From Phycisphaerae bacterium (GTDB lineage Bacteria; Planctomycetota; Phycisphaerae; Phycisphaerales; UBA1924): DNA of 7,373 bases. A program made the translations under genes and the position numbers. The notes beneath the pieces were generated by a model. It searched no databases. It saw only the letters and a list, made by a program, of their open reading frames with translations, and was not told the origin of the DNA. Of the stretch, positions 5,823 through 7,373 are shown in pieces; position 1 is the stretch's first letter; each line of letters starts with the position of its first letter. Location: positions 1-7,373 of the forward strand of contig JAEUIX010000106.1 in NCBI GenBank assembly GCA_016794945.1, in the 5' to 3' direction.

Positions 5823-6749
5823 TTACGCGGGCACGGGGGCGATGGATGCCGCCAGGGCGACGGCCAGGTCGGCCGAGGTTGGGCGGTCGAGCGGAAGGGG
5901 GATGTACTTCCCGTCCGCGTGGTCTGAGTTGATAACCACCGCGTTGGGGGGTACAAGCATGACGCCCCGCTCGGCCTTCTCGTGGCCGAGCAGGAACAGG
6001 CCCACGTTCCAGCGTCGCGACAGGAACTCCAACTGCTCCGGCCGCTGGGACCTTCCCCAGACCAGCAGGTGGGCCGAGCCGCGCCTGGGGGCGTAGTCTG
6101 ATTCCTCGAGGTCGCGCTCGAGGACCGAAGGATCGAACCGGTCCATGAGCGTCGGGTCGGGCAGGCTGTGGGCGCAGAGCGTGTCCGGGGCGCCCGGACC
6201 GTGCACGATGCGCAGCGCCAGCGGCATCGACCGGATGAACTCACCAACCGCGGCCTGCACGCGCGGCGCATCGCCGCCGAAGACCCACTCCACGCCCTCG
6301 TTGAACAGCGCGCACACGTTGGCCCCGTCCTTGATGATGCCGGCGCCGACGATCTGAGCCAGTTCGTGGTTCGCCAGCAGCGTGTGGCAGTGCGCGGGGA
6401 ACGCCGCCTTGACCAGCGCCACACGCACCAGCGCCGCGTACGAAAGGTCCACGCCGTTGACCAGCCGGTCCGAGTGGATCACCTCGTGCAGCGTCAGGTG
6501 CGCGCCGGGCGCGCCGGGCGCGCCGGCCGGGTCGGCCATCCCGGCCAGTTCGACCGCGCGCGCCAGGTGCACCGGGTTGTCGTGCAGGTCGCCCGTGGCG
6601 ATCAGCCGCGGCGGCGCTTCCGACCCTTCGACCACGTCGATCGACCCCCGCCGGCAGGGGGCCGAGCGGTTGGCTCGGGTGCCGGCCTGCAGCGCGGCGA
6701 CGACCGCGTCGGCGGAGCGAAGATCGACGGATTCGAAGACGGCGAGCAC
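5823..6749 (-). CDS. Calcineurin-like metallophosphoesterase
   Basis: Predicted 308-residue cytoplasmic metal-dependent phosphoesterase with no signal peptide or membrane segment. Motifs in the order of the calcineurin-like fold: TGDLHDN (52-58) as metal-binding motif I; IHSDRL (91-96) where GDxxDRG normally stands; LLANHELAQI (124-133) in place of GNHE; RIVHGPG (180-186) and CAHSLPD (192-198) as histidine candidates; and LLGHEKAERG (253-262) in place of the terminal GHTH. The main metal ligands D54, H56, N127, H128 and H256 are present, so activity is likely, but substrate (phosphoprotein, nucleotide or other) cannot be told. Residues 73-83 hold a small Ala-Gly-Pro repeat. GTG 6749 has a C-rich leader with no Shine-Dalgarno match. 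A GTG at 6635 (residue 39), preceded by a G-run, is an alternative, but the residues before it look like real protein and the metal site lies beyond both. It follows the kinase gene by 63 bp. Confidence 0.8.
   Translation of the reverse strand: MLAVFESVDLRSADAVVAALQAGTRANRSAPCRRGSIDVVEGSEAPPRLIATGDLHDNPVHLARAVELAGMADPAGAPGAPGAHLTLHEVIHSDRLVNGVDLSYAALVRVALVKAAFPAHCHTLLANHELAQIVGAGIIKDGANVCALFNEGVEWVFGGDAPRVQAAVGEFIRSMPLALRIVHGPGAPDTLCAHSLPDPTLMDRFDPSVLERDLEESDYAPRRGSAHLLVWGRSQRPEQLEFLSRRWNVGLFLLGHEKAERGVMLVPPNAVVINSDHADGKYIPLPLDRPTSADLAVALAASIAPVPA
6502..6528. repeat. Three tandem 9-bp units inside the metallophosphoesterase gene
   Basis: GCGCCGGGC occurs twice in a row (6502-6519), followed by one copy with a single change (6520-6528). 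On the - strand it encodes the GAPGAPGA-like run near residues 76-83, between the first two metal motifs. It is in frame, so copy-number change would lengthen or shorten a loop by three residues without breaking the gene. Confidence 0.7.
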
Positions 6750-6812
6750 CGGGGGAGTCTACGTGGCCGTCCATCCCCGCGAGCCCTGAGGGAGGCGGCC
6801 GGACCCCGACGA

Positions 6813-7373
6813 CTACTGGGTGACCTTGCGGAACGAGCCGCTCTTTCGGAGCTCCGCCTCGGCGATGAGCTTGCCCCTGACCAGGTTGAGCCGCTCGGCG
6901 ACCTCGGTCATGCTGTCGGGGCGCTTGGCCGGCTCGATCTCGACGCACTGCATGATGAGCCGGTCGAACAGCTCGGGCACGCGCGGGTTGTACTCGACGG
7001 TCGGCTTGGGGCGCTCCATCAGCTCATCGTCGAGCGAGCCGACGAGCGAGTCGCCCTTGGCCAGCGCGGTCGGAACGAAGTGACGCGTGAGCGCCCAGTA
7101 CATGCTCGCGCCCAGGTTGTAGATGTCGGTCTTCTCGGTGATGGGCCGGCGGTGCACCTGCTCGGGGGCGATGTAGTCCGGCGTGCCCTGGATCCGCTTC
7201 TTGACCGTGTTGGTCGGACACGACTGACCCAGGTCGATGATCTTGGCCTTGCCGTGGGCGTCCACGATGATGTTGTTGGGCTTCATGTCCGCGTGGACGA
7301 AGCCCTTGGCGTGCATGTACGCCATGCCGCGAGCCACCTGCTCGAAGATGTCCGCCGCCTGCTCGAAGGTCTT
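6813..7373 (-). CDS. Hanks-type serine/threonine protein kinase, C-terminal part (5' end outside window)
   Basis: Partial gene of 186 visible residues; the frame is open to the window end and stops at TAG (6813-6815). Numbering from the first visible residue, the catalytic loop is HADMKPNN (27-34), with the catalytic D29, K31 and N34 present. The metal-binding motif is IIDLGQS (45-51), DLG in place of DFG. The activation segment runs to GTPDYIAPEQ (63-72), and the C-lobe helix has KTDIYNLGASMYWAL, followed by a CVEIEPAKRPDSM-type stretch holding the conserved C-lobe arginine. Hanks kinases phosphorylate Ser/Thr on target proteins. The protein ends shortly after the kinase fold with a basic tail (SFRKVTQ) and has no membrane segment or sensor domain on the C-terminal side, so any such domain must be at the N-terminus outside the window. 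The metallophosphoesterase gene follows after 63 bp. Confidence 0.92.
   Translation of the reverse strand, partial: KTFEQAADIFEQVARGMAYMHAKGFVHADMKPNNIIVDAHGKAKIIDLGQSCPTNTVKKRIQGTPDYIAPEQVHRRPITEKTDIYNLGASMYWALTRHFVPTALAKGDSLVGSLDDELMERPKPTVEYNPRVPELFDRLIMQCVEIEPAKRPDSMTEVAERLNLVRGKLIAEAELRKSGSFRKVTQ

Noticed and set aside
4788..5927. Open frame of about 379 codons on the + strand opposite the secreted-protein gene
   Set aside because: Arg/His/Gly-rich shadow. The - strand reading has a signal peptide, a good ribosome binding site and protein-like strand patterns.
6750..6812. Promoter for the metallophosphoesterase gene in the gap after the kinase
   Set aside because: No convincing -35/-10 pair is visible in this GC-rich 63-bp gap; co-transcription with the kinase is simpler.

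Overview
The window is very GC-rich, with strong G/C bias at third codon positions, and it is almost fully coding. It looks like the chromosome of a high-GC planctomycete-like bacterium, perhaps of the Phycisphaerae. This is inferred from three things: a PilM-N-O-type pilus platform joined to a GspE/PilB ATPase, a serine/threonine kinase with relaxed catalytic motifs, and Ala/Pro-rich proteins. There is no rRNA or marker protein in the window to prove it.

Left part, + strand (1-4654): five tightly spaced genes of a type IV pilus / type II secretion-like machine. In order they are the C-terminus of PilM (cytoplasmic actin-like), PilN and PilO (bitopic inner-membrane partners), a PilP/GspC-like bitopic protein, and a full-length PilB/GspE extension ATPase. 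Gaps are 52 bp, 18 bp, a 4-bp overlap, and 55 bp, so one operon is likely. PilM, PilN, PilO and PilP would form the inner-membrane alignment ring, and the ATPase would drive pilin or pseudopilin assembly on it. The secretin gene that normally follows pilP (pilQ/gspD) is absent here; the ATPase takes its place.

Middle (4655-4713): a 49-bp convergent intergenic gap. It is filled by five 11-bp tandem repeats that run into the last codon and stop codon of the opposite-strand gene. A perfect 6-bp-stem hairpin carries that stop codon in its loop.

Right part, - strand (4704-7373), in transcription order: the C-terminal part of a Hanks-type Ser/Thr protein kinase (cut by the window end), a calcineurin-like metallophosphoesterase, and a secreted protein of unknown function whose C-terminal half is loosely PsbP/Mog1-like. 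The 63-bp and 21-bp gaps suggest co-transcription. A kinase beside a phosphoesterase suggests signalling, but the substrate cannot be read from the sequence. No tRNA, rRNA, CRISPR array, insertion sequence or clear promoter was seen.
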